A DNA stretch of 64,000 bases from Amycolatopsis tolypomycina (GTDB lineage: Bacteria > Actinomycetota > Actinomycetes > Mycobacteriales > Pseudonocardiaceae): NCBI RefSeq assembly GCF_900105945.1, contig NZ_FNSO01000004.1, positions 4,340,001-4,404,000 of the forward strand, written 5' to 3'. Positions 57,303-64,000 of this stretch are shown in pieces. The notes under the pieces are model-generated. The model made no database searches. It was not told the origin of the DNA and saw nothing but the letters and a program-made list of their open reading frames with translations. Numbering within the stretch: position 1 is the stretch's first letter; every line of letters begins with the position of its first letter. Both the position numbers and the translations under genes were made by a program.

Positions 57303-60000
57303 CGGTGGCCAGGCGTTCCTGCACCCGGGCGTGGCGGAACTGATAAACGCCCCCGGCCTGCCGCAGGACGCCGCGGCGGTGGGCGTCGTCGAGGAAGTGC
57401 ATCAGGCGCCACGGCAGGCGGCCCGTGGCCGCGAGCCACAGGTGGTGGACGAAGTAGTTGCCCCAGGCCCGCGTCACCAGGACCGCCAGGCCGATGCCCG
57501 CGCCGAAACACACGCCCGCCACGATCGGCGGCACCGCGCTCGTCGCCGCCGGGAACACCTGGCCGCCGGCGAGCGCGCCCGCGATGCCGTAGCACGCCGC
57601 CGCGACGCCGCGGGCCATGAAGAACCCGAACGCCGCGCCCGCGATGCCGCCCGCGACGGCCAGCGCCAGGTCGTAGTGGCCGCCCAGCACCGGGAGGAAC
57701 CGCGTCTGCGCGGTGAACGCGAACGCCATCCCGTCGAACAGCCCCAGCGACACCATGAAGGACACCGCCAGCGCGATCGCGCCGGTCCGCTCGTTGCGCA
57801 GGATCGTCCGGGGGCTCGACACCCGGCTGGCGTCGACCGGCTTCGCCAGCCACACGTGCACCGCGAACACCAGCCCGAACACCAGCGCCAGGAAGCCGAC
57901 CAGGCCCGCCGTCAGCGACCAGCCCAGGCCGAGCAGGACACCCACCGCCGCGCCGATCGCGAAGCGGCCGGCGAACTTCCGGGCCGCGCCGGCGAACCGC
58001 AGCTCGGTGCGCAGCGGCTCCGGCGGCCGCCCGAAGCGGTGGGTCAGGTAGCCGGCGCCCCCGAACGACAGGCCGTAGACCGCCGCCAGCGCCGGTCCGT
58101 CGTCGACCCAGCCGGTGACGACGAAGAACACCGCGATCAGCACGCCGATCAAGGCCGCGCGGGTTCCGGCGGGCACCGCGCGGTACAGCTGCCACCAGGC
58201 GAGGTCCCGGCTGCGCGCCCGTTCGAGGTGCCGGGCCAGGAACCCGAGCCAGCGCGTCGCCTGTTCCGCGGTGTACCGCCCGGTCGGGCTGGTCTTCGGG
58301 TTCCGCCCCGGCGGCTGCGGCACCTGCGCGTAGGCGTTGGGGACGAAGGAATCGAGCAACCGCCCTTCGAGGACGTCGGCGTCCGCGACGGCCAGCAGCT
58401 CCGCGGGATCGGCGTGCGGGCGCCCGTAGCCGATCCGCACGAGGTCGACCATCAACGGCGTCCGCAGCACCCGGGCCAGTGCCGCGTCCGGTTCCCGGCG
58501 CAGCCGCTCGGCGACGGGCAGCCAGCGGTCTTCGCCCTGCCGCGCCGACAAATACGTGAGCGCCTCCTCGCGGGCGACGGGTTCGAGCCGGACCACGGTG
58601 GCGGCGCTCAGCACCGCGCCGGCTTCGCGCGTCACCTGCTCGTACTCGGCGGAGCGGCAGGTCAGCACGAGCGAGCGCCCCACCGCCATCGTCTGGTCCA
58701 GTGCGTCGAGCGCCGCGGCGCGCAGGTCGGCGGGCATCTCGTCGAGGCCGTCGAGGACCGGGACGACGTGACCGCCGAGGACCAGCCGGGTCGGCGCGCC
58801 TGCCCCGTACTCGCGCGCGTTGAGCAGGGCCGGGTGGTTCTCGGCGAGCCGGCCCGCCAGCCAGCTGTCGAGGTGTTCGCGCTGCGGGTCCCACGAAGCC
58901 AGCGACAACAGCACCGGCACCGGGTCGTCCGGCGCGCGGGTGCGCAGCAGCTCCAGCGTCAGCATCAGGGCCAGCACCGACTTGCCGGAGCCGGGATCGC
59001 CGAGCACGACCAGCTGCCGCACGGGCAACGCGGCGAACGTCCCGGCGATGTCGTCGAGATCGCCGCGCAGCACGCGCTTTCCCGCCCGCGCGACCGCCGA
59101 CCAGCGCAGCATGATCGGCTGCGGCCGGTGCAGCGACCGCAGCTCGGCCTCGGCACGCCACTGCCACGTGACGGCTTCGGCGAGCTCGGTCACCGCGCGG
59201 TCGAACCGGTGGGGCGGCTCGGCGTCCGCGGGTTCGGCCTCGGGTTCGGGCTCGGGTTCGGGCTCGGGCGCGGCCTCGGTGAGGATCCGGTCGTGCAGCC
59301 GCCTCAGCTCCGGGTTCGGGTCGACGCCGAGTTCGCCGGCCAGCCGGCGGCGCAGGCCGTGGAACACCGTCGACGCCTCGGCGTAGCGGCCTTCCGCCGC
59401 GAGGGCGCGCATCAGGAGCAGGTGCGACGACTCGCGCGTCGGGTGCTCGCCGCAGAACTCCGTCAGTTCCCTCACGACGTCGCCCGTTTCGCCCAGCCGC
59501 AGCCGCCATTCGGCACCGAGCTCCACGGCGTCGGCGCGCTGGTCGTCGAGCAGCGCGGCCCGGCCGGCCAGCGTCGTCGTCCGCAGCCCGTCGAGCGCGG
59601 GGCCCCGCCACAGGGCGAGCGCGGCGCGGATCTCTTCGACGGCGTCGGCGAGCTTGGCCTGCGCGGCGAGTCCCCGCGCGGCCGCGACGTGCCGGCGGAA
59701 GCGGAGGGCGTCGAGCTCGTCGGCGTCGGTCTGCAAGCGGTATCCGGGGCCGTCGGTGACGATCGCCGCGCCGGCCTCGCCGAGCCGGCTGCGCAGGGCG
59801 GAGACGCAGTTGCGGACCTGCTTCACGGCCGTCGCCGGCGGCTCGTCGTCCCACAGGGCGTCGATCATGCGCTCCACCGGGACGACCGCGCCCGCGTTGA
59901 GGAGGAGAACCGCGAGCGCGCGCTGCTGACGCGGGCTCGCCAAGCCGACCCGGACCCCGTCCGCCCGCACTTCCAGCGTCCCGAGAATCCGGAACCTCAT
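57286..60000 (-). CDS. SARP/BTAD-NACHT transcriptional regulator with membrane segments
   Basis: A 904-residue multidomain regulator. An OmpR-like DNA-binding domain (residues 1-95: SPRQQRALAVLLLNAGAVVPVERMIDALWDD) and BTAD (98-245) form a SARP unit. A Pro-Glu repeat (EPEPEPEPEAEP) near 245-258 links to a NACHT NTPase with Walker A GDPGSGKS (334-341) and Walker B VVPVLDGLDE (412-421). The C-terminal third has at least five hydrophobic segments (for example AALIGVLIAVFFVV and IVAGVCFGAGIGLAVLV), suggesting membrane anchoring. SARPs activate secondary metabolite genes, but no cluster is adjacent. ATG 60000 gives MRFRILGTLEV, typical of the family. Confidence 0.87.
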   Translation of the reverse strand: MRFRILGTLEVRADGVRVGLASPRQQRALAVLLLNAGAVVPVERMIDALWDDEPPATAVKQVRNCVSALRSRLGEAGAAIVTDGPGYRLQTDADELDALRFRRHVAAARGLAAQAKLADAVEEIRAALALWRGPALDGLRTTTLAGRAALLDDQRADAVELGAEWRLRLGETGDVVRELTEFCGEHPTRESSHLLLMRALAAEGRYAEASTVFHGLRRRLAGELGVDPNPELRRLHDRILTEAAPEPEPEPEPEAEPADAEPPHRFDRAVTELAEAVTWQWRAEAELRSLHRPQPIMLRWSAVARAGKRVLRGDLDDIAGTFAALPVRQLVVLGDPGSGKSVLALMLTLELLRTRAPDDPVPVLLSLASWDPQREHLDSWLAGRLAENHPALLNAREYGAGAPTRLVLGGHVVPVLDGLDEMPADLRAAALDALDQTMAVGRSLVLTCRSAEYEQVTREAGAVLSAATVVRLEPVAREEALTYLSARQGEDRWLPVAERLRREPDAALARVLRTPLMVDLVRIGYGRPHADPAELLAVADADVLEGRLLDSFVPNAYAQVPQPPGRNPKTSPTGRYTAEQATRWLGFLARHLERARSRDLAWWQLYRAVPAGTRAALIGVLIAVFFVVTGWVDDGPALAAVYGLSFGGAGYLTHRFGRPPEPLRTELRFAGAARKFAGRFAIGAAVGVLLGLGWSLTAGLVGFLALVFGLVFAVHVWLAKPVDASRVSSPRTILRNERTGAIALAVSFMVSLGLFDGMAFAFTAQTRFLPVLGGHYDLALAVAGGIAGAAFGFFMARGVAAACYGIAGALAGGQVFPAATSAVPPIVAGVCFGAGIGLAVLVTRAWGNYFVHHLWLAATGRLPWRLMHFLDDAHRRGVLRQAGGVYQFRHARVQERLATVTAEE

Positions 60001-60147
60001 CGCGTCCCCCCGCCTCGTCACGGCCCAGCCCCGCGCCCGACCTTTCGAAACGCGCAGGTGAAGCGGCGGATGCCGGCGCGAGGACGAAACGAGGACGGCG
60101 TCGGAAACCCTAGGGGCACGGCGAAAGAGGGGGACTGCCGGGGCGAC

Positions 60148-60188
60148 CCGGTGGCGGGCGCGTCGTTGGGGGTCGCGCCCACCACCGG
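60148..60188. repeat. Inverted repeat, first of a pair
   Basis: Arms CCGGTGGCGGGCGCG (60148-60162) and its complement at 60174-60188, with one mismatch. The same left arm recurs at 60214. Confidence 0.65.
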
Positions 60189-60213
60189 GTCCCGCCCGGC
60201 GGGCCTGGCCCCG

Positions 60214-60254
60214 CCGGTGGCGGGCGCGTCGTCGGGGGACGCGTCCGCCACCGG
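60214..60254. repeat. Inverted repeat, second of a pair
   Basis: Arms CCGGTGGCGGGCGCGTC (60214-60230) and its complement at 60238-60254, with one mismatch and a 7-nt loop. It ends 3 nt before the TTCTTAG repeat. Confidence 0.65.
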
Positions 60255-60256
60255 AG

Positions 60257-60274
60257 TTCTTAGGCGTTTCTTAG
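60257..60274 (+). promoter_or_regulatory. Direct repeat TTCTTAG, 11 bp apart, before the response regulator gene
   Basis: TTCTTAG at 60257-60263 and 60268-60274, one helical turn apart, the usual layout for OmpR/PhoB-type response regulators. Related TTCTTAA boxes precede the DUF998 gene. Confidence 0.6.
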
Positions 60275-60320
60275 CACCTCGCCTGGCCGCCACTGTCCGC
60301 CGCCTCGGACAATCGGCAGG

Positions 60321-61010
60321 GTGCTGATCCTGATCGCCGACGACGAAGACGCCGTGTGCGACTCCCTGTCGCGCACGCTGCGGTTCGAGGGCTACACCGT
60401 CGAGACGGCCAAGGACGGCCAGGCGGCCCTCGACGTCATCCGGGACCGCGAGCCCGACGGCGTCATCCTCGACGTCACCATGCCGGTGCTCGACGGGCTG
60501 GAGACCTGCCGGCGGCTGCGGGCGGCCGGGAACCTCGTGCCGGTGCTGATGCTCACCGCGCGCGGCGACGTCACCGCGCGGGTCGCCGGGCTGGACGCCG
60601 GAGCCGACGACTACCTCGCCAAGCCCTTCTCCCTCCAGGAACTGCTCGCGCGGGTGCGCGCCCTGCTGCGGCGAGCGCGGTACGAAGCCGTCGCCGAATC
60701 GCCGGCCGATCTCCGCTTCGCCGACCTCGTGCTCAACCCGGCCACCCGGGAAGTCCTGCGCGCCGGCCGTCCGGTGCGGCTGACGCGGACCGAGTTCGCC
60801 ATCCTCGAGCTGTTCCTGCGCCACCCGCGGCAGGTGCTCACCCGGTCGGTCCTGTTCGAACACGTCTGGGGCTTCGACTTCGGCAGCAGCTCCAACAGCC
60901 TCGACGTCTACCTCGGCTACCTGCGGAAGAAACTGGAAGCCGACGGCGGCGGGCGGCTGCTGCACACCGTCCGCGGCGTCGGCTACGTCCTGCGCGAGGA
61001 CCCCCTGTGA
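60321..61010 (+). CDS. OmpR/PhoB-type response regulator
   Basis: A 229-residue regulator. The receiver domain has acidic pocket ADDED, phospho-acceptor aspartate in VILDVTMP (about residue 51), Thr in LTARG and Lys in AKPF. The C-terminal winged helix has [31 protein letters not shown] and [10 protein letters not shown]. It resembles the PrrA/TcrA-type actinobacterial group. GTG 60321 follows GGCAGGG. Its stop overlaps the GTG of the sensor kinase gene. TTCTTAG direct repeats upstream suggest autoregulation. Confidence 0.92.
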   Translation: MLILIADDEDAVCDSLSRTLRFEGYTVETAKDGQAALDVIRDREPDGVILDVTMPVLDGLETCRRLRAAGNLVPVLMLTARGDVTARVAGLDAGADDYLAKPFSLQELLARVRALLRRARYEAVAESPADLRFADLVLNPATREVLRAGRPVRLTRTEFAILELFLRHPRQVLTRSVLFEHVWGFDFGSSSNSLDVYLGYLRKKLEADGGGRLLHTVRGVGYVLREDPL

Positions 61011-62473
61011 AGCTGCTGCGCGGCCTCGGACGGCGCAAGCTCACCCTGCGCGCGCGGGTCGCGGCCTTCTCCGCGCTCGGCGTCGCGCTCGCCGTCGTCG
61101 TCGTGTCCCTCGCGGGCTGGTGGCTGATGCACGAGCGGATGTACGAGAACCTCGACCGCCAGCTGCGCGCCGACACGGCCGAGGCGGCGCGGGCGGCGAC
61201 GCCCGCGGAGGCGCTGCGCACCCTGCGCGGCGCCGACCAGCTGCCGGGCACCTGGTCCGACGACGACCTGCCCGTGGAGATCCGGCGGCTGCTGCGGCTG
61301 GCCGGGTTGCCGCCGCCCGTCGTCGTCCGGTTCCTCGACAGCGGCGGGCACGTGGTGTCCACCAGCGCGGGAGACGCGTGGCTGGGGCCGGTGACCTCGC
61401 CCGCCGCCCGCGTCGCGGCGGACGGGACCGGCCAGGACGTCGACGACGTCGAGCTGGGCGACGAGACCGTCTACCGCGTCAGCACCGCACCCCGGCCCGG
61501 CGGCGCGGTGCAGGTGGCGAGCCGCGTCATCGGCATCGAAGGGACCCTCGACGACCTCCGGGTCCTGCTCACCTGGGTCGGGCTCGCCGGCGCCGCCCTC
61601 GCCGGCCTGGTCGGCTCGGGCGTCGCGCGGGCGAGCCTGCGGCCGGTCCACCAGCTCACCGGGGCCGTCGAGACGGTGGCCGAGACGCAGGACCTGGACA
61701 GCTCGATCCCGGTGTCCGGCCACGACGAGATCGCCCGGCTCGCCACCGCGGTCAACCACCTGCTGACCGCGCTCGCCGCGTCGAAGGCCGCGCAGCAGCA
61801 GCTCGTCGAGGACGCCGGGCACGAACTGCGGACGCCGCTGACCAGCCTGCGCACCAACGTCGAGCTGCTCACCTACGCCGAGCAGCAGCGCGCGTCCGGC
61901 CGGTCACTGGCCGCGGACGACCGCGCGCGGCTGCTGCGGGACCTCGGCATCCAGGCCGAGGAGCTGACGACTCTCACCACCGAGCTGGTCGAGCTGGCCG
62001 CGGAGAACACCGACCCCGAGCCGTTCGGCCCGCTCGACCTCGCCGACCTCGTGCACGGTGCGGTCATCCGCGCCCGGGCCCGCTGGCCGCAGGTGGTCTT
62101 CGCCGTCACGGCCGCGCCCGCGCCGCTGACCGGCCAGCCGGGCGGGCTGTCCCGGGTCGTGCTGAACCTGCTGGACAACGCGGCGAAGTGGAGCCCACCG
62201 GGCGGCACGGTCCGGGTTGCACTGTCCACAAGGGACGGCAACGCCGACCTGACGGTCGCCGACGAGGGACCGGGCATCGACGAACAGGACCGGCCCAAGG
62301 TCTTCGAACGCTTCTACCGCGCAACGGCGGCCCGGTCCATGCCGGGCTCGGGCCTCGGGCTGGCGATCGTGGCCCAGATCGTCGGCACGCACGCGGGCCG
62401 GGTGGTCGCGGGAGCGGCGGAGGGCGGCGGCGCGGAGCTACGGGTGCGGCTGCCGCTGGACCGCTTTTCTTAA
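61007..62473 (+). CDS. Sensor histidine kinase
   Basis: A 488-residue membrane kinase. TM1 lies near residues 20-42, with an extracytoplasmic region to about 180 and TM2 ([20 protein letters not shown]). A HAMP-like segment follows, then the HisKA H-box [17 protein letters not shown]-box [11 protein letters not shown]-box DEGPGI and G-box GSGLGLAIV. It pairs with the response regulator through a 4-nt overlap. The stimulus is not inferable. The last codons include a TTCTTAA box used for the next gene. Confidence 0.92.
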   Translation: MKLLRGLGRRKLTLRARVAAFSALGVALAVVVVSLAGWWLMHERMYENLDRQLRADTAEAARAATPAEALRTLRGADQLPGTWSDDDLPVEIRRLLRLAGLPPPVVVRFLDSGGHVVSTSAGDAWLGPVTSPAARVAADGTGQDVDDVELGDETVYRVSTAPRPGGAVQVASRVIGIEGTLDDLRVLLTWVGLAGAALAGLVGSGVARASLRPVHQLTGAVETVAETQDLDSSIPVSGHDEIARLATAVNHLLTALAASKAAQQQLVEDAGHELRTPLTSLRTNVELLTYAEQQRASGRSLAADDRARLLRDLGIQAEELTTLTTELVELAAENTDPEPFGPLDLADLVHGAVIRARARWPQVVFAVTAAPAPLTGQPGGLSRVVLNLLDNAAKWSPPGGTVRVALSTRDGNADLTVADEGPGIDEQDRPKVFERFYRATAARSMPGSGLGLAIVAQIVGTHAGRVVAGAAEGGGAELRVRLPLDRFS

Positions 62474-62495
62474 TCCCCTCGGCGGCGGTTCTTAA
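62467..62495 (+). promoter_or_regulatory. Direct repeat TTCTTAA, 22 bp apart, before the DUF998 gene
   Basis: TTCTTAA at 62467-62473 (including the kinase stop codon) and 62489-62495, two helical turns apart, 33 nt before GTG 62529. It matches the boxes before the response regulator and suggests that the two-component system controls the next two genes. Confidence 0.55.
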
Positions 62496-62528
62496 GGTCC
62501 TTTCATCCGCGGGCCCGAAGTTCGAATC

Positions 62529-63218
62529 GTGTCCACCCTCGAAACGATCCGCCCCGCCCCCGCGGTGCTCCGGCACGGCACCGCGGGCGCCTGGGCCGCC
62601 GCCGCCATCGCGTGCTTCGGCCTGTCCGTCGGTGCCGCCCTCGTCCTGCACCTCACCCAGGCCGCCCGTGTCGATCCCGTCCGGCAGGTCATCAGCGACT
62701 ACGCCCTGTCCCCCGCCGCCGGGCTGTTCGCCGGCTGTGTGCTGGCGCTCGCCGCCGGGACCGGCTGCCTGCTGGCCGGTCTGGGCCGGGCCGGGCCGGC
62801 CGTGTCCCGGTCCGTCGTCGCGCTGGCCTGCTGCTGGGGTGCCGGGCTGACGCTGTGCGCCTTCTTCCCCACCGCCCCCACCGGCGCGCCGATGACCTTC
62901 TCCGCCGAGGTCCACCGCTACGCGGGCCTTGTCCTGTTCGTCAGCCTGCCTGCCGCGGCCGGGCTCCTCGCCCGCGGCGCCGCGCACCACCCGGCGCACC
63001 GCGGGCTGGCCGGCCGGCTGCGGCGGCACACGCGCTGGGCGTGGGGCGCCCTCGCGGTCTTCCTGCTGAGCCAGCTGCCGGTGCTCCTCAGCCCCTCGGG
63101 CGGCTTCGACGGCCCGCTGTTCCAGGGGCTCACCGAGCGGCTCGTGTTCGTCGTCTACCTCGTCCTGCTCGGCGAGGCCGCCCTCGCCGTCCTGCGTTCC
63201 GGGAGGAAACCATGCTGA
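62529..63218 (+). CDS. DUF998 membrane protein
   Basis: A 229-residue integral membrane protein with about six hydrophobic helices and the DUF998 features DPVRQVISDYALSPAAGL and FPTAPTG, SAEVHRYAG. The function of the family is unknown. GTG 62529 lacks a strong ribosome-binding site. The 3' end overlaps the following transporter gene by 7 nt. Preceding TTCTTAA boxes make it a likely target of the adjacent two-component system. Confidence 0.82.
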   Translation: MSTLETIRPAPAVLRHGTAGAWAAAAIACFGLSVGAALVLHLTQAARVDPVRQVISDYALSPAAGLFAGCVLALAAGTGCLLAGLGRAGPAVSRSVVALACCWGAGLTLCAFFPTAPTGAPMTFSAEVHRYAGLVLFVSLPAAAGLLARGAAHHPAHRGLAGRLRRHTRWAWGALAVFLLSQLPVLLSPSGGFDGPLFQGLTERLVFVVYLVLLGEAALAVLRSGRKPC

Positions 63219-64000
63219 CACTGGCCATCGGCCTCGCCGCCGCGGGCGCGTGCTGCTTCGCCGGCACCGTCCACCTCCAGCACCGCGCCGTCCACCGGGC
63301 GCCGGCCGGTCCCGTGCTGCGGGCGGTCCTGCGCGTCCCCGGCTGGTACGCCGGGATCGGGCTCGCCGGGCTGGGCGCCGCGTTGCACGTCCTCGCGCTC
63401 ACCATGGCCCCGCTCGCCGTGGTGCAGCCGATCGGCGTGCTCACCCTCGTCCTCACCGTCCTGCTCGCGCGGACGTCGCTGACGCGGGCCGTGCTCGCCG
63501 CGCTGGCGATGAGCGTCGCCGGGCTGGCCGCCTTCGTCGCGCTGGCCGCCACGGCCACGGACGCCGCGCTGCCGTCGCCCAGCCTCGGGACCGCCCAGTG
63601 GGCGCTGCTCGCCGCGGCCGGGCTGGCCGCGGCTGCCCGGGCCACCCGCGGCCGGGCGCGGTCCCTGCTGGCCGCGTTGGCGACGGCGGTGCTCTTCGGG
63701 TTCACCTCGGCGCTGATCCGGGCGGCCGCGCTCGACGGCGGCCCGGCCGGCTTCGTGGTGGCCGAGGCCGTGGCGGCGACCCTCGCCGGGGCGTGGCTGC
63801 TGCACCAGGCCTACGCGAGCGGACCCGCCCCGGTCGTGGCCGGCGCGACCACGATCGTCGACCCGCTCAGCGCGGTCCTCATCGGCGTCTTCGCCTACGG
63901 CGAGCTGACGCCGGGGCAGCTCGGCGGCCTCGCCGTGCCCGGGGTGGTCGCGGTCGCCGGGCTCGTGCTGCTGACCCGTGCCCTGCCGGCACCCGCCGCG
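63212..64000 (+). CDS. DMT/EamA-type transporter, 3' end outside window
   Basis: A membrane protein open to the end of the window (263 codons, no stop). It has about nine hydrophobic segments, an internally repeated DMT arrangement, MAPLAVVQPIGVLTLVLTVLLA in the first half and the equivalent GATTIVDPLSAVLIGVFAYGEL in the second. The latter is typical of EamA-fold carriers related to the NIPA/DMT group. ATG 63212 follows GGGAGGAAACC. It overlaps DUF998 by 7 nt, so both are translated from one message. The substrate is unknown. Confidence 0.82.
   Translation, partial: MLTLAIGLAAAGACCFAGTVHLQHRAVHRAPAGPVLRAVLRVPGWYAGIGLAGLGAALHVLALTMAPLAVVQPIGVLTLVLTVLLARTSLTRAVLAALAMSVAGLAAFVALAATATDAALPSPSLGTAQWALLAAAGLAAAARATRGRARSLLAALATAVLFGFTSALIRAAALDGGPAGFVVAEAVAATLAGAWLLHQAYASGPAPVVAGATTIVDPLSAVLIGVFAYGELTPGQLGGLAVPGVVAVAGLVLLTRALPAPAA

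Larger units (their letters stand above)
60001..60320. promoter_or_regulatory. Divergent region between SARP and two-component genes
   Basis: About 320 nt. It contains two consecutive long hairpins (60148-60188 and 60214-60254) with near-identical arms and a TTCTTAG direct repeat before the response regulator gene (separate entries). No protein gene is seen. Confidence 0.6.

Overview
The window is high-GC actinobacterial DNA. It has many GTG starts, 4-nt stop/start overlaps, F420-type, SARP and PaaX families, and an aromatic-carotenoid locus. A Pseudonocardiaceae host such as Amycolatopsis is my best guess; this is inferred from style and gene content, not from a marker gene.

Layout. (1) 1-4838: the end of a carotenoid operon (crtB fragment, two small lycopene cyclase subunits, a methyltransferase, CrtU, and a second FAD oxidoreductase), pointing to an aromatic, isorenieratene-like carotenoid. 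(2) 5148-7022: a secreted VWA/Calx-beta protein. (3) 7067-24761: a hybrid NRPS-PKS locus made of two divergent operons. The minus operon encodes a 2605-aa NRPS (A-PCP-C-A-PCP-E-C-PCP), a 1785-aa PKS/NRPS protein (KS-AT remnant-ACP-C-PCP-degenerate C/E) and a KAS III-like enzyme. The plus operon encodes an ACP, an acyl-CoA dehydrogenase, an FkbH-like HAD protein and a 3-hydroxyacyl-CoA dehydrogenase. This is the methoxymalonyl-ACP gene set without its O-methyltransferase, so hydroxymalonyl-ACP is the expected extender. Two C-PCP units lack adenylation domains, the AT is gutted, and no thioesterase is visible. (4) 24758-29076: PaaX regulator, MHS-type transporter, secreted hydrolase, NAD(P)-binding protein.

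(5) 29194-32810: a 30-bp-period repeat array split by an IS3-family element, which is itself split by a 2.16-kb group II intron with its reverse transcriptase. The IS ends, a CCC target duplication, the intron boundaries and an EBS1-IBS1 pairing can all be read. (6) 32825-38034: LysR, a frameshifted inositol-monophosphatase-like gene, a secreted PHB-depolymerase-type esterase, a second PaaX, and a Tat-exported glycosidase-like protein.

(7) 38031-52217: a catabolic regulon. Five operons encode an amine/amino-acid permease and F420 oxidoreductase; a gamma-glutamyl ligase, P450 and glutamine amidotransferase; an acetoacetate-decarboxylase-like protein and a MarR regulator; an aldehyde dehydrogenase and PuuD-like hydrolase; and HpaE, HpaD, HpaG, ferredoxin and ferredoxin reductase. 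Five copies of a near-palindrome, consensus CGTTTGRNNCCGNACGAT, lie at the operon promoters, so one regulator (probably the MarR protein) should control all of them. The genes suggest gamma-glutamylation of an amine feeding the homoprotocatechuate meta-cleavage route.

(8) 52276-64000: an orphan ATP synthase subunit c gene, an SDR and an alpha/beta hydrolase opposite a LysR gene, an ArsR-like/MFS pair, a membrane-anchored SARP-NACHT regulator, a two-component system whose putative TTCTTA boxes recur before a DUF998 gene, and a DMT-type transporter cut by the window end.
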